The notes: generated by a model not told the origin, from the sequence alone. 64,000 nucleotides of DNA from Capitella teleta (GCA_000328365.1 KB309538.1:279037-343036); one strand, 5' to 3'. Counted from the first letter of the stretch, positions 1 to 12,785 are shown. Numbers and translations: made by a program.

Positions 1-856
1 ATTCGAACAATTGAACATCAGTCGATCATTAAGCTTTCGCGGCGGCCGAACGTGACTTTAAGGGGATGAGCTACGCTGGTCGCGTTTAAACGTGTGCTCA
101 AATTACGTTAATTAAACGAATCAAATAATGTTATCAGCATAATGAGTTACTACGGTATNTGAGGTTCTCTTAAACTTGTCTAAAGGCTGATTTTTGACCC
201 TTTGGATGGAATATTACTTTTAACACTACACGCCTCAACATAACATACAGTATGGTGCATTATTTCCTACGTTTAAGTGCCTACGCCAATTAAATCCCGA
301 TCGTTGACAGCCGATGTTGCATGTCAAATTAAAGATCAAAAATGATTACGTATGCTTGCTAAAAGTATGCAACCATCGCTGTCATAACGCACTTTGAAGA
401 ATCTAGCGTACGTAGGTTGTTCAGCTAGCTAATAGACTGAAGTCATGTGCTTTTGTGATGAACCATTTGATCATAAGCATTGCTAGTACAGGGATGGGTG
501 ATGTTGGTACAGCCAGAGCTGACTTTAATTTAATTAATAATTTTGATTTAAGAATCGTTAAGTTCCTCTTAAGTGGTAACCATTCTCAATATTCCCTCCT
601 AGTAAAGGGAAACCCCCCAAAAGTAAACAGAAGGATCTTTGAGTGCAGCTAAAAAGTAAACATCTGCAAACATGCTTTTCGTAATGGAAGATTGTGTTTT
701 ATATTTTATTAAGAAGTTTATTTATTATCGTGCAAATCATATTTACACTCGTTTTGTTGAGTGATTCATTCCAGAATCTTATAATCGTCATCTTTATAAT
801 TACATAATTGTATAAAAAATAAAATAAAATTAAAATAATAATAATAAAACTTTGAA
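1..856. other. Intergenic, 3' flank of the fibrinogen-domain gene
   Basis: No gene is recognised. The stretch is AT-rich, with one undetermined base at 159. Read on the minus strand, TTTATT (AATAAA reversed) occurs at 705-710 and 717-726, about 130-150 nt past the stop codon of the neighbouring gene, and is a plausible polyadenylation signal for it. Confidence 0.5.
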
Positions 857-3800
857 TTATGTGAGTTTGATTTTCATTTCCGTAAATTTCAGAGAGTAGT
901 ACTTCCCTCTAAATGCACCCCAGTTTACCCCATCAGCAAACGAATCGTGAAATCCCCCCAGATAATCTGCGTTCAGATTAGAATTATGACAATCAGCATA
1001 CCACCAGGCTCCCCTGAAACTCAAGGCACAATTCATAGTTTTTTGTATATCGTGATCAGCGTCCCAGGTAGAAAAATTCCTGCCGTTGTGTCGGGCCAGA
1101 CTATCCCCTAAACAGAAGAATGTTATTACGTAAGGGTTTGTCCTGTGTCCCTACCCGCCGTTCCAGTGTATGACGATATACTCAATTGGTAGAATTCCTC
1201 AGCTCCAGCAATGGAGAATCCGGTGTACTCAGCATACGTTGCGTTGCCCTCGAAGTCACCCAGATCCACCCTGAGTGTGTACTCGCCTGAGCTCGTTATT
1301 TTGTGCAGCAAATCGTTGCCTGGAAACAAAATATGCTCTATTATAAATACGCCGTGAGAAGCCTTTCTTAATCAATGTAAACAGATCACTATTGCTCTTG
1401 ATTGTGTACATTTTACTTTATGTATAAATTGCACGTTCTAAGAGCTAAGTGGATAAAAAGTATGTTTGCCCCGAGGACAGACGTGCAGTATAGATCAATG
1501 TTCACTTTTGCCTATGTTTATAATCATTCACGAGGGTTGATTTTATTTACATCGAAATAGTTGTTGTGTTTTTGTTAGGTTGTTTTTGTTTTTGTTTTTA
1601 GGGGGTTTTTTTTCGCCCATACTCAGATGTATCTGCGTCGACATGATGAATTTGCGAGCGCCAGCATCCCAATAATAATATGCTACATTTAACATTACAT
1701 CTGCATCTGCAATCATCATCAATTATTTTGTATCATCATTGTGTGATTACATGTATTTGGTAAGTATTTTGGTCCGTGATTAGATATATAAAATGTTTCG
1801 ATCATAGTGTATATATCATATTATAAGGTTTTTCACATTCTATCATAAATTTAATGAATTCAAATTTAAAAATAAAAACAGTGAACAATCGATTCAAACA
1901 ATTAATCATCGATAGAAACCATATCCATATCTAATTCGGGTTTTAACGCCTGACGCTTTTTTAATAAATAAATACTATACTTTACGATACTATAATTACA
2001 TAACATGGTAATTTGTCAAGTTTGTGAGCTGCTCACCTAGCCAGAACTCCGAGGCAATGTCACCAAATCCATGTACGTACTCCTGCCAACCTCTGTAGAA
2101 GTTTTCACTGCCATCCTGTCTCCTTTGGAACACCTGTGAAAAACCAAAAACAAGCTCAATGTCGAGTTATTCCCCTTCACAATAAGCTCATCGGCTGCCC
2201 CTCAATAACTATTGTGACACAATTCACAATAGACCCAAAAAGATATTCTTATAGCATGCATCCATCTCAACTTTGCAGATGTTGATGCTGGTCAAGCTTT
2301 CACTTTGCTGTGATATTTATTCGTGACAGCACAGGGCACTAATTTCACAAGTTCTGAACCTACAGATTATTTTCCTATGGAAGGCGGTTAAAAGAATACT
2401 TTTATATAATTGTATAATATTATAATTATACATTTATAATAATTTTATTGGCTGTGTGCGAAACCTTAATCTTCTTGAGGGTCTGGAAACAGAACGTTCA
2501 TGTTTTTTTTTTTTTCTGCTTCCTAATTTGTGGTGATATCATGCAGGTATGGTCGCAGGTGCATATATTTTAGAGAACATATTGAATTTATCTGTGTTTC
2601 AAATGAGCCGCTCCTTACCTCAACTGAACTACAACTGATCGCCGGGAACTCCAGGGTTACACACGTGATCTTTCGTTCAGTCGCCATTATTGCAGAGATG
2701 TCTCGTAGAGATTCGTCGACAGACTGATTAATTTGTTGTGACGAATGATCGGGTTTTATACTGATGGGCAGAGTTTGTTTATAATTGATGTTTCCCGCCT
2801 ATTCAACATCTGAGGCTATACCGGTTTCTGTACTCGTCTGGCGGCTGCTTTAATCGAAACGATGCGGTCGATTACGCAATGAAAAGACAGAGACGCGACG
2901 ATGACTACTGAACAATGCGAGCGGTGACACGCGAGTCGATCTCTGTTTGTAAACGATTGTCCAAAACAGTAAACAGAGTTGCGCTAATTGCATTTAGCTA
3001 AATGGTTCTTTGATATCAAAACAACTTCGACTAATCAGATTGAATTTTGCTCAAGGAACAGGGTTTTTCGACGAAGCGGTGTTTGAGGAATCCGAGCAAT
3101 CTGTAATGCTAAAGTATAGGGGAGTCGTCGGGACTTTGAAAACACTACGACGAAGAGGGGTCTTCGAGTTATCCGTTTTGAGTTAGCGGGGTTTCACTGT
3201 ACTTGCGGACGCCTCATTCCTCTGCATTCACCGAAGTTCAACGTTCCCATTAAATTATATCTCAGATATATAAATTTAAGTGACAAAATTTTAATTGTTT
3301 CATCCTATGGCGCACGTATAATCTGGGTCGGTTAATTGGTTTTTATCGGTTTTTGGGTCGGTTTTTTTTTTTTTTTTTTTTTCAAATCTATATGTCGCTC
3401 TGTTTGTGTGTGTGTATGTATGTGTTTTTGTCCGTCTGTTCCAAAATTTGTTGGCGCGATAGCTACTTGAATATACTGGCGAATAACACCAAACTACACA
3501 GGGGTTGGGTCATTCTGGTTCCCTATCCCCCATTGAAAATTTTAAGGACAAAGGTCAAAGGTCAAAGTCACAATGTAAGATTACACACGTAATCTTACAT
3601 AATGGTAATTACGAAATACTCAATAGCCGGTATCTCGGTTGTTATGCAAGCTGTGACATTGAAATCAACACAGTACATTGTTAACTGAGTTATTCCAAAG
3701 TTTTAATTGATTACATCGAAGTTCAAGGTCATTGTGGAAATTAACGCAATTAGCCGCCTAAATTGATGATTATTTCGAATTTTGTAATTTTTAATGTTTT

Positions 3801-4896
3801 ACTTGGTAGAGTACAGCGTGGCCTGTCCTGTGCTCAAAGGAAATGACAAATTTCATAATATTTGTTAATGTTTACTTTAGTCGAAACCCATTTTGAGGCG
3901 ACACTTAGCCTTTTCAGCGTCTTGATCTGAAAATCTTAGTCCAGCGGCAAAGTCGTGAACTCACACGCAGGATTTCCTAGTTCAAATCATTTTCGAATTT
4001 TAATGTTTTTTTAGTGTTTTTTAATGGGTTTTTTTAATATTTTTCTTCTCTGGTCTGGGCTACGGCCATCTATCTAAACGAATTCTATCCAAGAGCCTCT
4101 GTCGTTAATTACAACTCAAGCTGTGTTTTAATCAAATATTTTCCGCGGGATCGATCATTCACTTACCGTCCAGCCCCCTCCGTTGGATTCCATGTCACAT
4201 GACACATTGTAGAGACCCAGTTCATACGATGAGAAGTTCACCAGGTAAATTCCACTTCTGCTCGCTCCAAGTTCTCTCAATTCTTTGCATGAAGTTTTGT
4301 ATGTTTTGCAGACTGTCATCATAAAATCAAATAAACACAAAATAAGCAAGACGTATTCCCTGTCCATGCATTAGACATTGCATAGCAAACTCTATTGTAA
4401 TACATTTCGTTACTATTCTATCCCTTCCCCTTAAATTCATTGATGTCTATAATATATATGGTAATTAATATACGTAGACTTATGCTGTTCCAGATTATAC
4501 ATAAAAGTTGATCATATCTCCCCCTTGCTTCATAGTTATCTATTTTATCTTAAGAAAGTTCAACTCACTTTCTGTTCCGCAAACGAACTTCCCATTCACC
4601 CAGAAATTCCAATAGGTGATTGTGTCAAGATGCACGTAAGCAACTGCGTCCGGCCTGAACGCCAACCGGCACTCAAACGTCTCCTGATTCCAGCCAACTC
4701 CGAAGCAAGTCGGATCTCTTGAACACCGAGCGCAGCACTGAATGCGACCTAGAAAAGAACTTGTGTTCACTCCAAGCATATTAAGATAATACGCATCTTC
4801 GGTCCATTGGTTGAATGCAGTGTATATGTCATCCAAATAACTGCAAACAGAGTGGGATAATAGAAAGAGACCAAGGACAAGCCATGTGCAGGGCAT
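857..4896 (-). CDS. Secreted PAN/apple-like plus fibrinogen C-terminal domain protein
   Basis: Five exons join in frame: 4569-4896, 4167-4312, 2037-2133, 1155-1319 and 857-1107, giving 328 residues and a TAA stop. The chosen Met at 4896 starts a clean signal peptide ([19 protein letters not shown]); an upstream in-frame Met at 4986 would put this peptide inside. Residues ~20-108 form a Cys-rich PAN/apple-like domain (CCARC, FECRLAF). Residues ~112-328 are a fibrinogen C-terminal (FReD) domain: [15 protein letters not shown], a DADHD calcium-site motif before NCA, and [17 protein letters not shown] near the end. Such proteins are usually secreted lectin-like recognition or matrix molecules (family knowledge); the ligand cannot be read from sequence. 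The 2.0-kb intron 2 holds a pogo-like transposon end. All junctions are GT-AG with matching phases. Confidence 0.9.
3055..3199. mobile_element. Right-end fragment of a pogo/Tigger-like DNA transposon
   Basis: The segment ends in GGGGTTTCACTG followed by TA, the usual form of a pogo/Tigger terminal repeat next to its TA target. Its inner part (GTAAAGTATAGG-like and TCGTCGGGACTT) matches the right end of the complete element at 29926-30670. No matching left end was found upstream, so this is a partial copy inside intron 2 of the fibrinogen-domain gene. Confidence 0.65.
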
Positions 4897-5849
4897 CCTA
4901 GAAGTTGCGTGGCAATGAAGCACTCCGAAATGGGCCATGTATCCTAACTTCTTTAGCAATTGATTCTTCGCGTGGCCCGAGCACAAGAAGACTAATAGCA
5001 GAGCACTTATCTGGTCAATGGATCAAACAAATCACGAAAAGAAACCAACTTCCCACCGTGTACCTGTGCGGTCCCAGGAGCACAAACAACAAGTAGGCCA
5101 CTTCTCAGTTGCCCCGTGACGCTCACAGCCGCCCTGGCAATCCTCTCCCTCAGTCGTTAATTTTGATCGACTGAATCAACCTTCCGACGCTCCCTTCCCA
5201 TGCCTTAACGTCCTTCTGGCTGCTACTGATCCTCACTCGCACAACTCAACCATCTCATTGTTTTCAATAAACCTTCTTCTCCTTGTTTATTCTCCGTGAC
5301 CTCCGTGACCCTCAGCCCTTTGTTACTCCCTCTTTCCCCTCCTGCATGCGCCTCCTCCGTTATTTTCAGGATTCCTCTTCTTCTCCTTTTTTTTATTGTG
5401 TATTTTTTTTTTTTTTTTTTTTTTTCATCTCTCACTTGACGCTGTGTTCGAAGGCAAAGGATATCTTATAGGGATATACCGAAGGATCCATCAAATCAAT
5501 CTGTGTTTTGAATTCATTGCTTTTTTCACGGATATGATTATCATATTATTATTATATCCGTGATTATTTCGTCTCGATATCTCGCTTCAAAGAGATGACA
5601 CGTTGACATTCGGGTGTGTGTTTTGTGACTCTTGTCTACCAATCTTCCTGTTTCAACCAATCTTATTTCACACACAATTGATCAGTAGGTGATAAAAAAC
5701 AGAATTATACTGGAAAGTTTCCATTTATTTTGCCAAGCATTCAATTTTGAAATTTACAAAGAATACAAATAGAACCGGTATTATGAAATAAGCACTGATA
5801 TGGAGGATTGAGTTGATCAGGTATTGAGGTCGCAGATGAGCAGGTCAGT
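4897..5849. other. Intergenic between fibrinogen-domain and VWA/Ly6 genes
   Basis: No gene is supported. A pyrimidine-rich stretch runs from about 5270 to 5430 and ends in a poly-T tract near 5403-5425. TTTATT at 5724-5729 (AATAAA on the minus strand) lies about 120 nt beyond the stop of the VWA/Ly6 gene and probably directs its polyadenylation. Confidence 0.5.
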
Positions 5850-8800
5850 TTACACACATTTGCAGGCGTTGCAATCGCAGATGTCCGCTTGTTGACCGAA
5901 GGTGTATGGGCACGTAAAGGAGCCACAAGCCCCAACTGCACTGCAGTCACAGTTCTGGTCAGCTGTAGCAAGGAAATGTTTTATCATTTCTATTAAACTC
6001 AGTGGAGGACTTACTGCCAGCCAAGCCGGAAGCGCCCAGCGTATCTGTGTCAAGGCCATTGCAGATTTTGTAGACATCGGTGTTGCCTTCACCTGCATAA
6101 CATCCGCACACTTTGGGGCCTCCGTCAGTTGGTGTCCAGCATGCTGATGACTCTTCAGTTACCATTGTTGGAAGTTGAAGATCAGGGTTGGCAGTTATGA
6201 AAGCATCATCCACGCACCATCTTGGCATCACTGTAACGGTGTACGTAATGTAAGCATAGTATATTGTCTTCAATTATTCCCCGTTTGGAGATGTTATCCT
6301 ACCGGCGGGATCTGCTGTTTCCTGGACGAGGCAGTAAGTGCAGTCATCACGGACCAAACCAAAGTCATTGAACGCAGTATATAACTCAGCATCCAATGGC
6401 GCCGCTGCACATTGACCAGGTACTTCGGCTGGATTGCAAACCAAGCAAGACACCGGAGGTGGTGTAACTGGTGTATCTGAAAGGAGGACCGTATCATTTG
6501 AAGCACGCCAACGATTCAAAAGGTTAAGGTAAATATATGTATATCCTATATCGATAATTAGTTGATGGCGTATAAACAGACTGACCAGGTTGGTCACAAA
6601 CGGACTGCATGCTCTTCTGAACCAGGTCCTCATTCAGATCACCGAACGTCGGTGCTTTGAAGTAACGGTTGATGTCGTTCTCCACGATAGCTGCCAGTTC
6701 ACTTAAATCTGCCTGGTCAACGCCAATGGCAACTATCATTGCGCCAAGGTCAGCGCTGATCTGCTGGGCAGCTTGAACGGTTGCTGTTCTGTTACTGGAG
6801 ACGCCGTCGGTCAAGAGAATTACTGCTCGCTTGCTACTGCTGGGAGTTGCGCCAAAGCAAAGCTCAGCCGCAAGATTGAAACCGTCGAAGGTGTTGGTTC
6901 CCCAGTTGATTTCATCAGCACCATCAACAGCAGCCAGGATATCATTCAATGTGCTATACTTGTTCACATCAAAGGCGAGTTTAGAGGGCAGCCCACCAAA
7001 GATGACCATGCCGAACTGGAATATGGCGTCACAGAAAAAAGCCGACTTTCATATGGGATGCAAACCTTTGATTCGCCACCTGAGGTGCTCTTGTCAATGG
7101 TCTCAATCAGCAACTTTACAAAGTCTTTCTGTTGAACCATCTCGTTAGCGTCAACGCTAGTTGAAGTGTCCAACACAATACAGTGCTCCATTGCCGGGCA
7201 TTCAAGGGGATCCTCTGTTGTACAAGAGTGAATTGGAAGTGAAATGCAACAACAAAATGGACTCACGTAATCCAATAAACTGATCATCGTTACACTTGTC
7301 ACTGGAGCAGAAGCACGTTTGGGTTCCTGCTGGGCTCTCCGGAAAATTAAAGCATTGGGGAATGTGTTCTGGATAAGCAGAAGGATCCCCGGGAAGATCG
7401 CCGATCAGATCATCAGCACATCCACGCACAACGACTTCAGATACAGATGGTGCATTTATTCAGACCCTGAATGAATAGCACACTGACCTGGTCCACTTGC
7501 GGTTTGCACTTCCTGAATATAACAGTTTGTGCATTCCTTCACAGAGTTGGCATCAGTGAGAGCAGTCTTGATTTCTTCGTTTAAGGGTTGAGGGCCACAT
7601 ACACTGGGGGTTATCCCAGAAGGACTGTCGTTGATAGGGTCGCAGATGAAGCACATCTTCTTCTCAGCTACAGCACCTTTAAAAGAGATAAAATCAGTGT
7701 GTATGCACGTGTAACTGGCACAGATGGTGATGTAACTTACTACCACACACCGACTGGACTAAGGCGTCCAGGGCATCGTTGACTTCACTGAGTGAGTTGA
7801 CGGAGAGAACCTTCGAAGCATCTCCTCCAGCCATGCGAACCATCTTTGAGAGTGTGATGTCTTTACCGATTGCAATGATGATGACGGTATCCCCATTATC
7901 TCTAACTCGGTCTGATTCAATGTAAGCCTCATCCTCGTAGAAAAATGTTGGGTTTCCGTCAGTGACCATGAGAACGGTCTTAGAAACACCAGGCCTGGCC
8001 CCAACGAAACCTTTTTCTCTGGCTTCCTGGAGTGCTTTATGAGTGTAAGTCGCCTCCTTCAAGTGAATTAGCCGACTGTCTACAGCTGCTTTGTAAGCAT
8101 CTTTGTCTGTGAACTCATCCAAGGCAATATTTTGAAGAACTTGGGAAGAGAAATCGAACAAACTCATCTATAGAAATATTTCAACTTAAGATACACAATA
8201 TTTTTGTTTATTATCTTACTTGGATGCCATTTGGACCAATAGTGTCAAACTTGTCCACAAACAACTTGATAAAATCCTTCAAGAGTGGAAATTCGTCATC
8301 CAGAATGCTTCTGGAACTGTCCACTACAGCCGCGATTTCCAGCTGACCTGCGCATGCACCTTGGGCTGTAAGAAGCGTGATTAAAGCACAAAGTAAGCAT
8401 GCAACGCAAAGATCTTACGGATTTCAATTTCACAGTTGGAACCACTGTACCCAGCAGCGCACTGACATGTGTAGTCTCCTGATGCCAGTGGGGTACATAG
8501 GCCACCATTCAGACAAGTTGTAGCGGTACAGACGGGAGTCTCGCATAGGTCACCAATGAAGCCGAGGGGACAAACGCAGGTGAAGACGGACCCTGACGGG
8601 TTGCAAGTGCCACCATTGTCACATGGTGTTGGATCACAAATCAGGATTTCGCACTTGTCGCCAGTCGCTCCGAGTGGGCATGTGCACTTTCCAAGGTCGC
8701 ACGTCCCTCCGTTGAGACAGGGATTTGGGTCACAAGCGCTGATTTCGCAGGTTGCGCCACTGAATCCAGTAGGGCAAATACAGGAACCGTCGACAGCGTT

Positions 8801-10934
8801 ACATGTTCCGCCATTCTTGCATTGATCAGCAGGGCAAAGAGCTGTGAAAAATGAATAGACAAGTGAGCTGTAATCATACACTGTGAGAACCTACATGTTT
8901 CGCAGTTAGTGCCCGTGAAGCCATCAGGACACACGCACTTGTATACGCTTGTCTTGTCAACATTGATGCACTCTGCGTTGTTCTGGCAGGGACTACTTTT
9001 GCACGGCAGGTTACCTGTTTTAGGGGTTAGAGCTGCACAGCTAATACCTGTTACTCACTAATCAGTTCGCAGACATCGTTGTAGACACTAAGCACTTTGA
9101 GGGTCATAATCTCGAAGCTGTCCATCTCAATGACATATTTTTCATCGCCTCCTGCAATCGCCTTACTCTCTAAAGGATTGACGGCCGATGTGATTGGAAT
9201 ACTGATGCACACAGCGCCATCATCTGGAAATATTATCATCTAGGCTTCGACGATCTATTTTGCAATCCAACTCACCAATAAGCGCCTTGGAAGAGGCCTC
9301 AGTATAGGAAGTAGCAGGCTTTACAGGAACATTTGACTGACCATCTGTGAACGTCATGACAATGTTAGGGACCTTAATGCGGTCATCGGGTCTGTTCAGA
9401 ATCTCCAACGCCTTGTCAAGACCACATGCAATACAAGTCCCACTCTGTTGAGTGTTGTATTATCAGAGTTGATGAATACAATCAAGTTTAATGATCTTAC
9501 CCCGCTATATGGGATAGCTGTGGATGCACTTGCGAAGGAAGCACTAGAGCTATGCTTGCTCAGACCCCAGTGAATCTCTGCTGTTCTTTTGAAAGAGGCC
9601 AAGCCAAACTGGGCATTATTGGGCCCAACAGTGAACTGATCCACGAGATCATTGACGAATGGGATGACATGATTGTCCCAGTTGGTCTTAGTAATGCTAG
9701 AGCTCATGTCCAGGACAAATACGATATCAGCCTGTCGGCAGTCTGCATACATAATTAATTAGTCTTAATTCGTTGCTAATCTGTTTCTGAATCTACCGTT
9801 TTGGCAGTCTGTTCCTGAGAATCCCTTAGGACATTCGCACTGGTAGGTAGCGCCATCCGAGGTGCATGATCCGCTGTTCAGACACGGTTGGGACAGGCAA
9901 TGGTCGATTTCTGTAAGAAGTAAACAGTTCATGATTTTCACTTTGGTCTTAAAGAGTGCCCAGGATAATTTTCATACTAAGTGCAGATTTATAACGAGCT
10001 GGTACTCACTGATCTGTTTACACATCATGGTTCGCAATTCCTCCATGACGTCCTCAATAGCAGCGTCTGACGTCATCACGTCTTTGACTTCTACCCGGAA
10101 ATCGTTGTTTGGATCAGAGCAGGCTTCATCCAAGTTCTTCTTCTCGGCGTCGACCCCGACAGCAAACCTCCATACGTCAGTTGGGAACTGCACAGAAATT
10201 GAACGCATGTTAAATACTAAATTTTGATGATGCATGCTGAACCGACTTTGCTGATCTCTTTTTTGATATTCTTCTCGTCCTTAGATTTATCAGACTGCAT
10301 CAAGACGAGAAGTTGGTCCACATCTCTGGTGTTCTGTAAAAATTGCACTCTCGCAGCAAAAAGAGCTTCGGGTGTGCTCCTGGCGCCAGACATTCTCTGA
10401 CTGGAGAGGCCAGTCAGAGCAGAGATGGTTCCGGCTTTGTCTGCATTGTCCCCCCAGCCGAGGATTTGCTGCAATGGTGATTTTGATAAGAATGAGCGTG
10501 TTGTTATTATTATTACTGACCAGAGGCGATTCACCATACACTATAGCAGCAAAGCGAACATCATCTTGACCAACGTCCAAGCGGTTGACCAGCTTGATGG
10601 CCAAAGTCTCGAAGTTCTGAATGACATTGACATCAGTTTCATCAGATGTGTCAATTACGAACAACACGTCCATCGGTGCGCATGCTGTTGTGATGACAAA
10701 AGTACAAGGTGGCGTGTTGGGGGTTACATTAGAACGAACCGTATTGGCAAGTGTCTCCGGCACTGCGGGTGTCGCAAGCTGAAAAGGAGAATGATCTGAG
10801 ATAGACACACACTGTCATCAACCACCCTTACCCGCTCTCCTCGTTCTGCTGTGTTCAATTTCAGCGGGTGCAGCCAACGAAGCTCCCACCATCAACACCA
10901 AAACCAGAACAGAAGTCCTCAAAAAGTCTGCCAT
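5850..10934 (-). CDS. Secreted multi-domain protein: 4 VWA, 6 EGF-like, 2 Ly6/three-finger domains
   Basis: Nineteen exons join in frame to 1340 residues: 10832-10934, 10521-10795, 10247-10468, 10010-10187, 9797-9910, 9501-9742, 9276-9444, 9059-9223, 8895-9014, 8419-8841, 8220-8365, 7741-8167, 7488-7676, 7267-7434, 7066-7214, 6586-7015, 6303-6476, 6015-6230, 5850-5962. Order: signal peptide (1-22), VWA1 (~50-250), EGF, VWA2 (~300-480), EGF, four EGFs (~530-670), VWA3 (~680-860), Ly6-1 (~865-980), VWA4 (~985-1170), Ly6-2 (~1175-1300), Cys-rich tail. MIDAS motifs are intact in VWA2 (DMSSS), VWA3 (DSSRS) and VWA4 (DTSTS); VWA1 reads DTSDE and may not bind metal. Ly6-1 ends CFCSSDKCND. There is no membrane or GPI signal, so an extracellular matrix or adhesion role is inferred. 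Intron 1 would be only 36 nt and is the least certain join. Confidence 0.9.
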
Positions 10935-11018
10935 CGTGGATCCACAAAACTGTAAGAATCACATTAATATTTAGGCACCAAAAGAAGTTGTGGAAAAGAT
11001 TTACTATGAAGCAACATG

Positions 11019-11028
11019 GTTATATACA
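11019..11028 (-). promoter_or_regulatory. TATA-like box upstream of the VWA/Ly6 gene
   Basis: On the minus strand the sequence reads TGTATATAACC, about 85-90 nt upstream of the start codon at 10934. The spacing suits a core promoter with a 5' UTR of about 55-60 nt. This is a motif call only. Confidence 0.45.
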
Positions 11029-12776
11029 GCAAAACATTACACTGCAATTTGTACACAGATGACCCAAAATAACAAACCTCCCTTGGAGAGAATGGAGACT
11101 CTGAAGTATAGTATGCTCACTCTTCTTTATAAAGGGCTCTGTGAGCTTTGGGGTGGCACCCGCTTGGAGAAATTCCATAATCCCCGTTTTGTTGACAAAG
11201 CAGATGATCAAAGGAAGAACTGTTTACTCTGGATAACTGAATTCAAAGGTTTTATGTTTGAATCTAGTTTAACTTTCTTTAATTGGGGATTGCGGTGTTC
11301 GTAGTTTTTTAAGGAGTTATTTTAATTGGCAAAATACATTGATGCACTTCAAATTTAAAATCGTTGTAGCGATGCTAAAGAGAAGTGGAATCTTTTATAC
11401 ATCATGTATAAGGGGAATAACCTTTTAAGAATAGTTTTATTTTAGGAATTTGCACTCTTCATCATATGATAAATTTGCAATGTTCACTCCCCAAATCAAT
11501 ATATCTACATATTCCATCACAAAACCTATACGTACAAACAGGAAAAAGTCAGGACAAAAGAAAGTATCTTTGGCTGGCAACCCTTGTTGGACAAGGGATA
11601 TTAATTGCAATATTGATTTATGCTCCTTCTGAAACAAGAATTATAACGCTCAGTTTTCTAGATCCGGAGCACTGGACATTTTTAGGTTTCGTCCTGGGAG
11701 CCAATGCGACCGAACCGCATCCATCATCTCAATTGGCGGATTAACCAGTGAAAAACAAAGATCGAGGCACACCCAGAATTTCAGTGTCTACTTTTCTGCT
11801 CAATATTGCATGTCAAAACAAAGAGACAATACAGTGAGTTTGGCAAATTCACCGTCCATTCATTCCATACATGCAGTGCTGACATCGACAGAATCCCTTT
11901 AGTGAAGAGGAATTGATCAACAATTAATAGAGAAACCTCTTAGAAAATGAAACAACCTTCGATTTGAAAATACCCGCTAATGGACCTGGAAGTGGGGTCC
12001 TCACAAAACGAGTGGCTCCGAGATTTCTCTTCTCCACAAGAACAAGTGCGAAGAGAAGTAATGTAAGAAACACGGGGACTTTTTTGTACATTTTATTAGA
12101 AAGAGATTTCAGATTTCCACTTCTAACGATGAGATTCGTTAGCAGAAGAGAGAAATAAAAATATATTAAATGTTAGCTGAGCGCAATTTGAAAGTTAAAT
12201 CTGTGAGAAGTTTATACACTGAAATTCTCAAAATAAACACAGGTTATTTGATATACATGTATTTACACCACAGCGTTGTATTTATGGCGCTTGCATGCTG
12301 TTCATAGCAACCTTGTCCCTTGTTAATAGACCTCAGACGGGACAAGTAAGCCCTCGATGAGCGACAAGATCAAGAGGCAATGTGGTGTCTTATTTATGTG
12401 GTGGACATTTTGCATATTTCCACGACGAAAGAAAATTCCTTTGGTCAAAATTCACCAGTATTAATCATAATAACATATCGCTGAGCATGTACGGTTCATT
12501 CAAAGGTAAATAGGTGATTGATAAAGGACCATTGCCTTGACAACGCCTTCCTTGCACCGTGTACTTTCTTCCTTCACACAAAAAAAACCTCTAATTAACC
12601 ACTACTCACAAGAGAAGTAAATTAGTGGAATGTATGTTAAGAATGACTCATTTGTGCATATTCTATTTCGAATAAAGCAAGGATAAAATGGGCGAAAGAA
12701 TGATGCGACTGACAATGCATTTTTCTTCGTTGGAATTAATTAGCATCAAAAACTCACAAGCTTCCAAGTCAGGTGT
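11029..12776. other. Intergenic, nothing recognised
   Basis: AT-rich DNA with only short open frames that overlap on both strands and resemble no protein I know. No repeat or RNA gene was recognised. Confidence 0.4.
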
Positions 12777-12785
12777 TTATATAAG
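12777..12785 (+). promoter_or_regulatory. TATA box candidate
   Basis: TTATATAAG is close to the TATAWAAR consensus. It lies about 200 nt upstream of a small open frame with a signal-peptide-like start (12983-13186). A second AT-rich TATATATAT run lies at 12960-12970. No transcript evidence can be seen. Confidence 0.3.

Noticed and set aside
5223-5435. Lys/Arg-rich minus-strand frame near 5.3 kb
   Set aside because: Product of a polypyrimidine tract read in reverse; low complexity only.
5902-6147. Plus-strand frames over the VWA/Ly6 gene
   Set aside because: They cross the exon-intron borders of a well-phased minus-strand gene and have no recognisable content.
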